This document shows, piece after piece, positions 49,892-61,699 of a DNA stretch of 64,000 bases; position 1 is the stretch's first letter, and each line of letters starts with the position of its first letter. The stretch lies in NCBI RefSeq assembly GCF_963676685.1, contig NC_092348.1:12746867-12810866 (forward strand), written 5' to 3'. Source of the DNA: Mytilus edulis (lineage: Eukaryota; Mollusca; Bivalvia; Mytilida; Mytilidae). A model generated the notes under the pieces. That model did no database searches and was not told the DNA's origin. It was given only the letters and a program-made list of their open reading frames with translations. The position numbers and the translations under genes were made by a program.

Positions 49892-51343
49892 TTTGCGGTC
49901 GTATATACAAAAAATTGCGGTCGTATATTGGTATGACATTGGTTTTCGCACTATAACTTTAGTTTAAGTAAATAGAAAACTATGAAATTTAAACACAAGT
50001 TAATGACCACAAAATGAAGTTTGTGATTGATTTTTGGAGTTTTGATCCCAACAGTTAAGAAATTAGGGACCAAAAAGGGCCCAACGAAGCATTTTTCTTG
50101 GTTTTTGCACAATAACTTTAGTAGAAGTAAATAGAAATCTATGAAATATAAACACAAGGTTTATGAACACAAAAGGAAGGTTGGGATTGATTTTGGGAGT
50201 TTTGGTCCTCACAGTTTAGAAATTAGGGGCCAAAAAGTGGCCCAAAAAAGCATTTTCCTTGGTTTTCGCCCAATAACTTTAGTATACGTACATAGAAATC
50301 TATGAAATTTAAACACAAGGTTTATGACCATAAAAGGAAGGTTGGGATTGATTTTGGGAGTTTTGGTCCCAACAGTTTAGGAAATAGGGGTCCATAGGGT
50401 TCAAAATTAAACTTTGTTTGATTTCATCAAAAATTGAATAATTGGGGTTCTTTGATATGCCGAATCCAACTCTGTATGTAGATTCTTAATTTTTGGTCCC
50501 GTTTTCAAATTGGTCTACATTAAGGTCCAAAGGGTCCAAAATTAAACTTAGTTTGATTTTAACAAAAATTGAACTCTTGGGGTTCTTTGATATGCTGAAT
50601 CTAAACATATTCTTAGATTTTTGATTATGGTCCCATTGGTCCAAATCGGGGTCCAATTTTGTTTGATTTCAACAAAAATTGAATTCTTGGGGTTCTTTGA
50701 TATTCTGAATCTAAACATGTACTTAAATTTTTGATTATGGGCCCAGTTTTCATGTTGGTCCAAATCGGGGTCCAAAATTAAATTTGTTTGATTTCAACAA
50801 AAATTGAATCCTTGGGGTTCTTTGATATGCTGAATCTAACCATGTATTTTGATTATAAGCCCAATTTTCAAGTTGGTCCAAATCGGGGTCCAAAATTAAA
50901 CTTTGTTTGATTTCAACTAAAATTGAATATATGGGGTTCTTTGATATATGCTGAATCTAACCATGTATTTAAATTTTTGATATTTGGGCCCGCTTATCAA
51001 ATTGGTCCACATTGAGGTCTTAAGGGTCCAAAATTGAACTTTATTTGATTTCATCAAAAATTGAATTCTTGGGGTTCTTTGATATACTGAATCTAACCAT
51101 GTATTTATATTTTGGATATTGGACCATAATAGGTAAATGTCCAATTTAAAAATTTTAAGCTTTTAAGTTTAAGTTCTTAGACCACATTCATTCTGTGTCA
51201 GAAACCTATGTTGTGTCAACTATTTAATCACAATCCAAATTCAGAGCTGTATCATGCTTGAATGTTGTGTCCATACTTGCCCCAACTCTTCAGGGTTCGA
51301 ACTCTGCGGTCGTATAAAGCTGCGCCCTGCGGAGCATCTGGTT
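49892..51343 (-). repeat. CCAGATGCTCCG-family element, inverted copy
   Basis: On the minus strand it starts CCAGATGCTCCGCAGGGCGC (51343) and ends in a doubled TTTTGCGGTCGTATA near 49892-49930. It lies 150 bp before coding exon 1 of the TPR-SET-MYND gene. The 75-codon minus frames in it come from the tandem units. Confidence 0.8.
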
Positions 51344-51497
51344 TAAGTTTGCCTCCATCAAATTTTTGAAACTTGTATTCAAAGATAGAAAAACAAAGAA
51401 ATAATAATATTAAATAACGATGAAAAACTGTTTGTGACTATGGCATCCCTGTCATAACATTGAAATGATATTCTTATGCTTCTTTCAGACACACAAC

Positions 51498-52248
51498 ATG
51501 ACAGAAACGAGTAAGGATACCCCAAAGAGCAAAGAAACCGATAAAGTCATAAAGCAGCTTTCAGCCAAAATAAATAAAGAACCAAAGAATGCAGGACATT
51601 TTTTCAAAAGAGCCCAGCAATATTCCAAGAAAGAGGACTATGAAAAATGTTTTAATGATGCTAAACATGCTTTAGATCTAGACGAATCCTTGGTTGAGGC
51701 AGCTGTTCTTGGTGGTGAAGCAGCTACAAAATGTGGGAAGTTCCAGGGAGCACATAGCATCTTTTCTATCGGCTTGAAACAAAACAAAAAAGACGAAAAC
51801 TTAATACAAGGACTGAAAAAATTACAAAGAGCAATCGTCAACTCTTACGATACAGAGGACACAACAGAACAGGGATACAATGCCGTGGACCTCTGCACAC
51901 AGAGTCCGTATCCTGGTGACGACCAATTATTGAATTTAGAGAAAGAGATTCTGGATAGAAGACATGACATTAGGGAAGTTTCTAGATTACCGAAGAAAGA
52001 AATAGACCCAGATCTAAGACAAAGGGCAGCACAAGCCGCTATGGCTGGTCACAAAAGTATGATCGCAGGAAAATTTACCGATGCTCTGGAAAGTTTTACA
52101 TATGCAGTGGACATTGAGACAGACAATATCATACTAAGACGTCTCCGAGCTGAGGTATTCTTTATTAACCAGGACCCAGTCAGCGCCATGAAAGATTTAA
52201 TGCATATACAGAAACCAGAGCGAACAGCTGATGCTTGGAAGTTAGGAG
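51498..52248 (+). CDS. TPR-SET-MYND exon 1 (TPR region)
   Basis: The acceptor TTCTTTCAG ends at 51488, ten bases before ATG, so the upstream in-frame ATG at 51465 is intronic. It codes residues 1-250 and ends GGA G|GTAATA. Helical pairs such as AGHFFKRAQQYSKKEDYEKC and AGKFTDALESFTYAVDI fit TPRs. Confidence 0.85.
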
Positions 52249-55200
52249 GTAATAAGAGTGCACATGTATATCTGTCGCTATAGTTATGGCATACTATTTG
52301 TTTATTTACTAAGTTGCATTTTTACGTTTATTTTTTCAATTCATCTCGAGTTATACCGTACTTTGACTGTATCTGCTATAATGGTTTGCTCTTACAAATT
52401 GTGACTTGGGTGGAGAGTTGTCTCATTGACACTCATACCACATCTTCTTTATCTATATATATACGTGTAAAATAATGTTTTTTTAATAAAAGTACCAGTT
52501 ACACATTCTTGAAATAGATCTTATGCAGCTGTACTTTGCAAATACCTAGCGAATGTATTAAATTCGGGTTTGTCGGTGGTTCGATCCTTCCTGGTACTCC
52601 TGCTTTCCCAACCTTAACATAAACGAACAAACTAACATGAGTAAATACGGGTGTATTCAAAACGTAGTTACAACAACACGAAGCAATACATCAGAAAGGT
52701 AAAAGAATCGGTATCTTTTACTGTCATTAAACATCATTAAGGACATACCGCCAGTGATATTGGATACTAGTAGTTTATTATCAGCCCAGTTGTCAATATT
52801 TCGGCAAATCTAAAATTTAAAATTGAACGTTTTCGTTTGGACAATTGTCTTCCAACAATTTGTACATTCATACATGTATTATGCATTCCGAACTAATGAT
52901 ATTCCTGATAAACATGATAAAGGCAAATCAAGTTAATTGCAAGTATAAATATTCTTTTCTGTTACAGGAAAACTACTAATGGAGTTCAAACTTCCTGTGT
53001 TGGCTGAATTTTGGTTAAGAAAAGCATCTGAGCTGGCGAAAGGTAAAGACGAAGAGACGGCTATTTGTTTTCAGAAAGTGCGAGCTCATCGTTTGTATGA
53101 CCCTTTGACCAAAGATATGCCAGTCACTGTGGATTTCACAATGTATGGAAAAGCAGTATTTGCTGTCAAAGATATTAAAGCAGGTGACATTGTATTTTCT
53201 GACGCTCCAATTGTAACGACACCATACATAGCAGACGACAAAAAGCAGGTGGTCAAAGGTTGCAACCACTGTGGTACATCCCTAATGACTGCACGTGACT
53301 ATTTCCAAGAAAAACTGGACAATATGGATGCAACAGCAAAAGAAGTCGTTGAAAATAATTGGCCCGTAACAAAACCAGTCGTCTGTTCAGAATGTAAGCT
53401 TGTTACATATTGCAGCAATATTTGTAAAAATACAGCTTGGGAAAGGCATCACGAACTGCTTTGCCCATCAAGATCGAAAGCAACGAAGAAGTTATTTGAC
53501 ATCGACCAAAACAAGGGATGGGGAACTGATGTGGATGGAACATGGAAAGAATTGTGGTCTGGGCACTTTTCCGCGTACATATTGGCCAAGATATGGGCAA
53601 ATATTGCAGCAGACGTCAAATTGTGGATGAAACAGGATGGAAAGGATGTACCAGAAATGATGCACTGGGCTAAAGCTAAAGCTCCCTTCAGAAAGTAAGT
53701 AAATAGTATAGTATGTACAATGACAGCCAAATCACTGTGCTTTATAATTGAAAATATATCCCGGAAAGCAATCAAAAATGCATTTACAACATTCTGTCTT
53801 TCAAACATATTAATTTTTATATTTATATTGTTAATATAAAAATCATATCAGTGTGGAAGCGCTTTGATTGGTTCCCTGAATAAACGAAATGTATTAATTT
53901 CTAAATCATTATCATTATGGTATTAAACCGGCGTAGAGCTGTTTATAAAACCTACCATTGTAATCTTACGCTATTTGATTTTCAGTATCCATGATACATT
54001 AATAACACCGTATCGAACAGAAGTAATAGCGGCAATACATTCGAAATACAGTTGCCTTCAGTTCTCATGATGGGAAATTGTGAAAGATGACGGAAATTTC
54101 ACAATATCAGAGCGTGGCATTGTTTCTAGAATTATGTAGAACTGTTGCCTGTTATGCGTTACATCGGCTCATAACAGCAATATTTTAAAACGACAATCTC
54201 GAGAACGACAACAAAAGAAACAAAACATTACATTGCCTACACACTCAATGAAATCGGCTGTAAACATCTTTGGTTAGCTTGCTTGCTAGCTGAACCGTGA
54301 AGTCATTATTAGGTTAGGTAAACTACCCTCCTTTTTAGAGTAGACTAGTCCGACAGATAACCAATCTATCTGTCTGTAGGACTAGGCTACTACGAAAATT
54401 ACATACAAAGTGACAGGGTCGACCATCACCTGACCTGGACAGCGGTGTAACAGCACAGCATAAGCACCAACTAAAAATCAGTTGAAAAGGGCTTAACTCA
54501 TCATATTGACACAAATCTTAAAAAGCAGGAAACTAACAAGGAGGGCAGTATACCTTACCTAATAATGACTTCAAGCAAGCTAACCAAATATATTACCTTT
54601 GTCTACACACTCAATGAAATCGGCTGTAAATGCATTACAGTTTTTGCCTACCGATACATAATCCTTATAAACCATTCAGTTAGCCTAAAACGAATCATAC
54701 GTCTACATACACTATGTAGCATTGTTATATTTATATTCATATTTTTCCAGGTTCATTGCATTTGGAGTTGGTTCAGCTGCCAAGGATATGCCTTACGTAT
54801 TAAAGATAATGAACGATATATTTCGTGACTGTGGAGACGGAATAAAGATGGACATAACAGAACAAGAATTAAATGGCAGGTATTACCAAGCTGCCTGCAA
54901 TCTTCAGATCTATTCAGATCCCGTCACACCGTATCACAAATTCTATGACAATCTGTCTAATTTTAATCCTGAAGATCCGAAGGCGTTGTCGATTTTGAAA
55001 TATCTGGACGACAAAATTCCGAGTGCGTCGTTCTCGGGAATGTTTCCACTGCACGCATGCCTTAATCACTCATGCATGAACAATGTGGAAGTAAGCGATG
55101 GGGAAGTAAACGGAGTTCCAGGTGTTTCTGTCAGAGCTAAAACTGATATCAAAGAAGGCGAGGAACTGACAACAACGTACATTGATACTACCATGCCAAG

Positions 55201-55447
55201 AAGACTAAGACGTGCTTGGATGTACAAATCTTTCAATTTCTGGTGTCAATGTCCACGTTGTCAGTTCGAGGGTGACGATGCGTATTCCTGTACAAACTGT
55301 AAGAAGAGAGCAGGCGAGACACCATTTAAAGGGTGTGGGAAATGTCACCGTGCATGGTACTGTTGCTCAGAATGTCAGAAGATAAATTGGAAGGAAGGAC
55401 ACAAATTAGTTTGTGGGGTAGCTCATTCCAAAGCAGATTACAGTTGA
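51498..55447 (+). CDS. TPR-SET-MYND protein, SMYD-like lysine methyltransferase
   Basis: Three coding exons, 51498-52248, 52968-53694 and 54751-55447 (TGA), joined in phases 1 and 2: 724 aa. Residues 30-240 hold TPR-like helical repeats. The SET domain is split: the N-terminal part at about 303-330 (GKAVFAVKDIKAGDIVF), then a MYND zinc finger at 349-416 with spaced Cys/His pairs, then the catalytic part with NHSC at 598-601, GEEL and the tyrosine of TTYID at 636. A Cys-rich post-SET follows at 658-663 (CQCPRC). A second MYND-like finger ends the protein (C688, C691, C697/698, C701, H710, C714). SMYD proteins methylate lysines using S-adenosylmethionine; histone or other substrate is unknown here. 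The start follows an acceptor CTTTCAG at 51488. Closest named paralogue is not resolved. Confidence 0.88.
52565..52625 (+). repeat. SINE fragment with B-box-like GGTTCGATCC
   Basis: GGTGGTTCGATCCTTCCTGG followed by ACTCCTGCTTTCCCAACC. No tRNA fold or A box seen; it lies in intron 1 of the TPR-SET-MYND gene. Confidence 0.45.
52968..53694 (+). CDS. TPR-SET-MYND exon 2 (SET start and first MYND)
   Basis: Acceptor CTGTTACAG, donor AGAAA|GTAAGT. It codes residues 251-492, including the SET N-terminal strand and the first MYND finger (CNHCG, VVCSECKLVTYCSNIC, ERHHELLC). Confidence 0.9.
54269..54588. mobile_element. Inverted-repeat element flanked by a 28-bp direct repeat
   Basis: TTTGGTTAGCTTGCTTG...GAAGTCATTATTAGG is mirrored by CCTAATAATGACTTCAAGCAAGCTAACCAAA. 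An identical 28-bp segment beginning CTACACACTCAATGAAATCG stands at 54237-54264 and 54603-54630. Intron 2 of the TPR-SET-MYND gene. Confidence 0.75.
54751..55447 (+). CDS. TPR-SET-MYND exon 3 (SET catalytic part and second MYND)
   Basis: Acceptor TTTTTCCAG ends at 54750; the frame continues as K-FIAFGVGSAAKDM. It contains NHSC, GEELTTTYID, CQCPRC and the terminal CGKCHRAWYCCSECQ finger; stop TGA at 55445-55447. Confidence 0.9.
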
Positions 55448-55790
55448 TCCCCATTATATCACTCGTCACATTCATGAAACGTATGACTAGAAATATAACT
55501 GTCTTTTACTTGACGTTGTAAGCTGTTTCAAGAAAAGGTTAATCTTGTTTATTGTAAAGAAGAAGGTATAATTACATTTTGTGGAAAAGGAGGTATCATA
55601 TATATACCAAGGCGTGCATGTATCATTTCAAGAATGAAAGTTTTATAACGAGGGAACATATATAAGTTATTTCTGTATATATTAGTATTATTTATTGCTG
55701 ATTTGGTGTTTTATTTATAAAGACATACTGAATATGTTCGAATTTCTGTTTGTTTTGAGTTTACCATTAAACATATATTTATTAAACTGA
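55448..55790 (+). other. Probable 3' UTR of the TPR-SET-MYND gene
   Basis: AT-rich stretch after the TGA with ATTAAA at 55766 and 55781 as candidate polyadenylation signals. It ends just before a degraded repeat copy begins near 55829. Confidence 0.4.
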
Positions 55791-55828
55791 AAATGTTTTG
55801 GCTGTTTTGTCGGGTTTTTACACCACCG

Positions 55829-56535
55829 CAATTTTTTTTTCCGGATCGTATAATGGTATGATGTCGTCATCGTCTGCGTTGTCAGAAGACACATTGGTTT
55901 CCGGACAATAACTTTAGCACAAGTGAATGGATCTCTATGAAGTTTTAAAAAAAAGTTCAATACCACAAAAGGGAGGTTGGGATAGATTTTGGTGATGATG
56001 GGTCCAACCGTTTAGGAATTAGGGGCCTAAAAGGGGCCCACAACAAGCATTTATTTTTTCATGTAGTTTCAGGATAATTACTTGTGGATAAGTATTTCGA
56101 TTGCTCTGAAATTGTACACAATATTTAATACCACAAGCAGAAGGTTGGGATTAATTTTAAGGGTTATGAGGCCAATATTTTAGGAATTTAGGGCTTAAAA
56201 GGGGCCAAAAAAAAACCAAGCATTTTTCTAGTTTTCAGACAATGACTTGTGTTTAAGTGTATGGGTATCTCTGAAATTGTACTACAAGATTCCATACTAC
56301 AAAGGAAAGGCAGGAATTGAGTTTTGGGGTTATTGCTCCAAAGGATTTTCAAATAGGTGGGGAGGGGGTTCCAATTTTTGTAAAGGATTCATTTTTTTTT
56401 CTCAAAATTTTTCAAATCTCGAATTTTTGAAAACTTTTCAAGAAGAAATCTTCAATTGCACAGTATTGCACAATAGATTTGTAAAATCTTTGACCACATT
56501 TATTTTGTGTCAGAAACCTATATTATGTCAAAAAT
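55829..56535 (-). repeat. Degraded CCAGATGCTCCG-family copy
   Basis: Shares ACATTGGTTTCCGGACAATA and TTGTGTCAGAAACCTAT words with the 49.9-kb copy in the same orientation, but most of the middle is lost or altered. Confidence 0.6.
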
Positions 56536-57230
56536 TTCTGAAATTCCCAGACATAAAATCGTTTACAAAAATTCTCCCTACAACAGTTTACATACTTTCA
56601 ACCAAGCTCGCGGCTGTGTTCTAGTACTATATTAAAACGACGAGTTCTTTTTCATTACAGGAAACTTCAATCTGATAAAAAAAAGCAGTTTATTTATTTT
56701 GAAGTGAAAGTGTCATATATGATAACGTTTAGCTTGCATTAATATATTAATTTAAGGTCAAACACACAAGTTAAAGTCCTGTGAAAATAAGTTTAAACTT
56801 ACATAATACTTTAAATTAATGACTAAACATATACTTTGTGGATATAGCCCTTTACGTGAAATGTATATTCTAGTATTAAGAAGATGATATTGAGGAATGA
56901 CACGTTTGACGTTGTGAGAGATACATACCAAGTTTTTAGTGTTACATTGAAATATAATTTCTCTAATTTTTGTGCTATTTTCACATTTCCTGACCGGTGT
57001 GAGAAAAATATTTCTCCTCACTAGTGAAAAATCTGTTCTCGGCAAATGATTAGTCGAAATTTGATTATGACGTCAAAATGTTTTGTTTTCTTCTCAATTT
57101 TCCTATTGTGACGTCATGAAAAAAGGCGACCTTGCCTGATGACGTCGCATATAAAGAGCACAATTTTCTGAAAATCTTTGAAAAAGAACGAAAAAAAGCA
57201 TTAGAGAAACAGATTCCGACACTATAACTC

Positions 57231-57350
57231 GTGTATTACGATATTTCTCCACTCTCGACAGTTAAATTTTATTATTTAAAGGGCTCGGCAAGCCTCGCAC
57301 TTTAAATAATAAAATTTAACTGTCTCGAGTGGAGAAATATCGTAATACAC
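57231..57350. repeat. Fold-back palindrome, 51-bp arms
   Basis: GTGTATTACGATATTTCTCC... and ...GGAGAAATATCGTAATACAC pair over 51 bp with two mismatches around an 18-bp centre (57282-57299). Confidence 0.88.
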
Positions 57351-57796
57351 TTGTTGCAGTGTAAGAATCTATATATATATATGATTGACAGCCTCGAAAA
57401 ACTTTATAAAAAAAAAACCAAAACAAAACATTTGCGCTAAAAAAAAATCTGACTCGGACAAAAAACCATTACCACCCTCCCCCCTTTTTTTGAAGTTAAG
57501 GAAAGAACATAAAGTAGCTAACATACACCCAGAGCAAATCGCCAATTTTCATTCATTGAGAACAAATAATACAACAGAGACCACTCCATGTCAGACACTT
57601 TTCGTGCACCAATTATAAGAAAGGATTAAAGAGTAAACTATATATGATTGAAACGGATAACTTACTATGTTTCACCGAGTACTCAGCGGCTGAGCCGTTA
57701 ATAAAAAGTTAAATAAAGACAAGAGAACGCCATGACCAAAAGAATTAAAAAGATACGGCCATCGACAGGCTACATCATACTACACAGACAACTAAT

Positions 57797-59022
57797 GGGC
57801 GTATTGCATTTCCGCTAATTTTTCAAAGTCCCAATGCTACGTTTCCGCAAATTTAAAGTATACGTTTCCGCAATTTGCATTTATTACTTTTCCGGAAATT
57901 TACCTGGTAAATTATAAATAATCGAATATATATTGACTTGAAAAATGTTGCTATGTCCTTATACAGAGACAGGCGAAAGCAGTTTCCAAAATTACCTAAA
58001 TGTAGATTAGAAATTCACGAGACATTAAGACAAATAGATTTGAACACTAACAAAATTGAAACTTATTTTAACTTATAATTAGTCAATGATTTTGATTCGG
58101 GAATCGTTATACTTTCATGTTTCACCAACTTGGTATGTCTATGTAATGAAATGACTGATATTTTCATAGACGGCACATTTAAATCCTGTCCGAAATTCTT
58201 CTACCAACTAAGTTTATTCGATACATGGATGTAAAAATGGTAACTACATTCGTCTTGTATTTGCGTTACTTCCACTTAAATCCGAGGAATGTTACACGAA
58301 ACTGTTGGATCGGCTTATTGATGTGCACTACCCGAAGAATAACTTCCCGAGGTAGTTCATAATGACTTTGAATGTGTAATGCATACTGCTGTTACGAAAA
58401 CACGAATAGTGCCGAGTCTTTTCATGCCCACTTGAACGAGCAGTTTTATATGGAAGCTTATAGTTTTACGCTAGCCATCCTAACATTTTTTGTTTGTTTT
58501 TATCGATGTGTTATTGAAACTGCAAACAACATCTTACATAAAGATGAGAACTCTAACTGTAAAAGCACCCGTTTGGAAATGTGAAAAGGAGAAGATGGAC
58601 TTCCTTAAGTTCTTGAACAAAATACAAAACTTGTAAACGGTGAATGTACTACTGTGGACTTTGTGCGGCGTGTTGGCTACAAATATTCTGCCAGAACTGA
58701 CTTATGAACTCATATCAAGATATTTCTGGTTAGTGCTGACTTTTGAACATACGTTTTCATAGATTTAAATGATGAAGTTTACTTGCATGTTATGATGACC
58801 TTTGACTTACTTAATATTTATTTTATATTATGGCTTTGCTTTAGATCAACAGGTATTCCTCAATTATTTGCAGAAAAGCAATAATTTATATTTTCCGGAA
58901 TAGTTACTTTTTTTTCCGGAAAAGTAAGATATTTATTTGCGGAAACGTAAACTTTTTTTTCCGGAAACGTCATCTTTTTTTTCCGGAAAAGTAATGCCAA
59001 TTTGCGGAAACGTAAAACGCCG
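57797..59022 (+). mobile_element. Decayed MULE (Mutator-like) transposon with target duplication
   Basis: The left end GGGCGTATTGCATTTCCGC and, in reverse, the right end CGGCGTTTTACGTTTCCGC are inverted. Subterminal CGTTTCCGCAA and CTTTTCCGGAA words recur on both sides. CAACTAAT flanks it (57789-57796 and 59023-59030). A relic transposase lies inside. Confidence 0.75.
58165..58620 (+). pseudogene. MULE transposase relic
   Basis: The plus strand reads IFIDGTFKSCPKFFYQL (the DGTF motif holds the first catalytic Asp in MULE transposases), an in-frame stop, then NGNYIRLVFALLPLKSEECY after a frame change, and NSAESFHAHLNEQFY near 58403. At least one stop and two frame changes make it non-functional. 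The family call is by motif memory. Confidence 0.65.
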
Positions 59023-59669
59023 CAACTAATTAGTGAACAACCAATTGAATGATAACCCGAAAGAGAAATCTGACGCTTCACAAGGAAAGACAGTTTACTG
59101 GTCTTTCAGAGTGTATACAATGATCTAAATATAAAACTTGAAAACTTTGATAATATTTTGGTTTATTCAATGCATTATTATGTATATTTCCATAGTTGGT
59201 ATCTGTTATATAGGTCAAATTTAATTAAAGTTGTGACCAGTTTACGGTATTGAAATCTGATGGAACAGCATTATATAAAAAGTTACATGCATGCCTACTT
59301 AATGATAGACAACCACTCAATCGAAAGTATGTTATAGTATGAATGGATTGTGTTTAACGCCCAATGGCAAATATTACATGTACATTAGGATGAAATCATT
59401 TGAACTTGATATAAAAATGAAACCGGATTTTAAATATGCTAGTTCATAAGGTAACAGTCCAGAAGAAGTTATGTTACCTTCCTAGACACATTATTCTGGC
59501 TCACTGTCTGCCAGTCGTAGATCTTACTTCTAAATGCCAAAACTTTAGCAGAAAAGCAACAACAAACCTGCCGCATATAAATAAATCATGAAAAATATTT
59601 ATTTAGAATAATTTTCTGTGGTGCGAAAAGTAAACAATTTCCCTTGAGGACATTCAATAAAATTGAGCA

Positions 59670-59826
59670 AGGAAATGGCGAATATGTCAAAGAGACAACA
59701 ACCCGACCATAGAGCACACAACAACCGAAGGCCACCAATGGGTCTTCAATGCAGTGAGAAACTCCCGCACCCGGAGGAGTCCTTCAGCTAGTCCCTAAAC
59801 AAATATGTTACTAGATCAGTGATAAT
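59670..59826 (+). repeat. Interspersed repeat (GACAACAACCCGACC family), left half
   Basis: GTCAAAGAGACAACAACCCG through TCAGTGATAAT, then broken by the insertion at 59827; the family continues at 60955 with GGACGTCATACTAAACTCC to about 60998. Confidence 0.75.
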
Positions 59827-60949
59827 AGTCCAGCAGCTAAGTCCAATATTTTGGGACAATTGATCACTTTGTGGTAAAAGCATGAAACTTTGCACAGTGT
59901 TAGTTATGATGCTTATAAATATTTTTGGATATGGAGCCATAAAAAAAAAAAATCCACAATGGCCGCCAATTTCAAAATGGCCGCCAGTAGTCATGAAGCA
60001 GACTGTGAAAGAGAAACTGATTGAGTCACTGTGCTTTATTTTGATTTTCCTGCATTTTGATCATATTGTCATTATAATTTTAATCTATGTTTATGTCAAA
60101 TAGCTACTTGGGAGTTTTTTTTATTTCTTACCTCATTTCTAAAAAATAAATTCTCTTTGTAGAATTAAATACTGCATATGTTGATTTTTTTTCATTTCAG
60201 GAAAATTGTTAAATTTTCTAAGGTGATTACCTGTAACTGTGGAAAAAAAAACTCGTCAAAGACGCCATTTTGAGTTGAATCGACCATTTTTATTTCATAG
60301 CTAATGTCACTTGTTACATTACATAATAATATGTTTGTATATATACGTGCTTGTATTGAAAAAAATGATTTATTATTTTTTAATCATTTTTATACCATAT
60401 TTAAAAGAAACGTAAAATTTTGACATGTTAAACGACGCCATTTTGAATATTGCCGCCAATATGGAAATATAATCTATGCACCTATGTATTGTTGATACAC
60501 TGTAGGCCTTTTATTTATATCAAATGATCAGTTTCATGGATTTGGTAACTTTCTATCACACAATGATGGTGTACACATACGAATACTGTCAAACTTAGAC
60601 ATTTTGACACGCCATTTTGAATTTGGACGCCATTTTGATGATTTCTTTATTATAACGCCATTTTGAATTTGGACGCCATTTTGATGATTTCTTTATTAGT
60701 AAGGTTTACAAATAAATTAACTGACATATCTTATTTGTATTTCATTAAGTTTGTGACATCTTTTGAACTCATTAAATTGGAAGTCTTCATCAAATGAATG
60801 ATGTTATACTTATGTCGGCCATCTTGAATTTGGCGGCCATATTGGATTTTTTTTTCGTGGCTCCATATCTGAATTTTGTCTATACCCCTTAATCTTTCAC
60901 TATGCCAAGTTTCATGCTTTTACCCTAAAGTGATCAATTATTCTGGACT
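59827..60949. mobile_element. 1.1-kb inverted-repeat element with ATAAT duplication
   Basis: About 140-bp inverted ends (AGTCCAG...GATCACTTTGTGGTAAAAGC and mirror) flanked by ATAAT at 59822-59826 and 60950-60954. The interior carries many GCCATTTTG/GGCCGCCA words and a tandem duplication near 60607-60690. No transposase; non-autonomous. Confidence 0.82.
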
Positions 60950-60998
60950 ATAATGGACGTCATACTAAACTCCGAATTATACACAAGAAACTAAAATT

Positions 60999-61350
60999 AA
61001 CCAGATGCTCCGCAGGGCGCAGCTTTATACGACCGCAGAGGTTGAACCCTCAACAGTTGGGGCAAGTATGGACACAACATTCAAGCTTGATACAGCTCTG
61101 AATTTGGATTTTGCTTTTGAGCAATACACTATATATGCTGTTGAATATAAATCCCCTCAAAAAAAAATATTTGAAGAAAAATTCTTTTTAATTTCTCAAA
61201 TCTGAAATGAGAAAAATTTTACCCCCACCCCTCCCCATTTTTTTTCACCTCCCCCAATCCCTTATTCCAAAAATAATCTCAATTCAAATTTCTAATTAGA
61301 TGGCAACAATAACTCCTCATTTAAATACATCATAAAGTATTAAAATATAA
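60999..61350 (+). repeat. CCAGATGCTCCG-family element, 5' fragment
   Basis: CCAGATGCTCCGCAGGGCGC through CTCATTTAAATACATCATAA, like the first 390 bp of the 21.5-kb copy; the tandem zones are absent. Confidence 0.75.
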
Positions 61351-61699
61351 AATAACTTACAGTCATGGTTAAAATTAATATTAATTAACAGTAACCTCTA
61401 AAAATAAATTTACAGCTACACAATTCAAGACAATTATCACTTCCTGTACAGATTCCTGTAATTCAGACGTCATAATAACAAATTGATAAAATTGAGAATG
61501 GAAATGGGGAATGCGTCAAAGAGACAACAACCCGACCAAAGATACATGGTTATGATGATTGTATCTAATGCATACAGGTATACAATGGTTCCGGTGTACC
61601 GTAGTTCAAAAATATCATGATAACAATTTGATATTTAATGAATATGGGTATAAAATGGTTCCAGTATAGTTGAAAAGGCAATTATTTTCAAAGTGTGTT

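Noticed and set aside
50548-51144. Minus-strand frames with repeated [11 protein letters not shown]-type peptides (also 22250-22495 and 26887-27090)
   Set aside because: All lie in the tandem zones of the CCAGATGCTCCG-family repeat and have no stable frame between copies.
53449-53808. 119-codon antisense frame
   Set aside because: Shadow of coding exon 2 of the TPR-SET-MYND gene.
59882-60103. 73-codon plus-strand frame
   Set aside because: It starts in the inverted repeat of a non-coding element and shows no family features.
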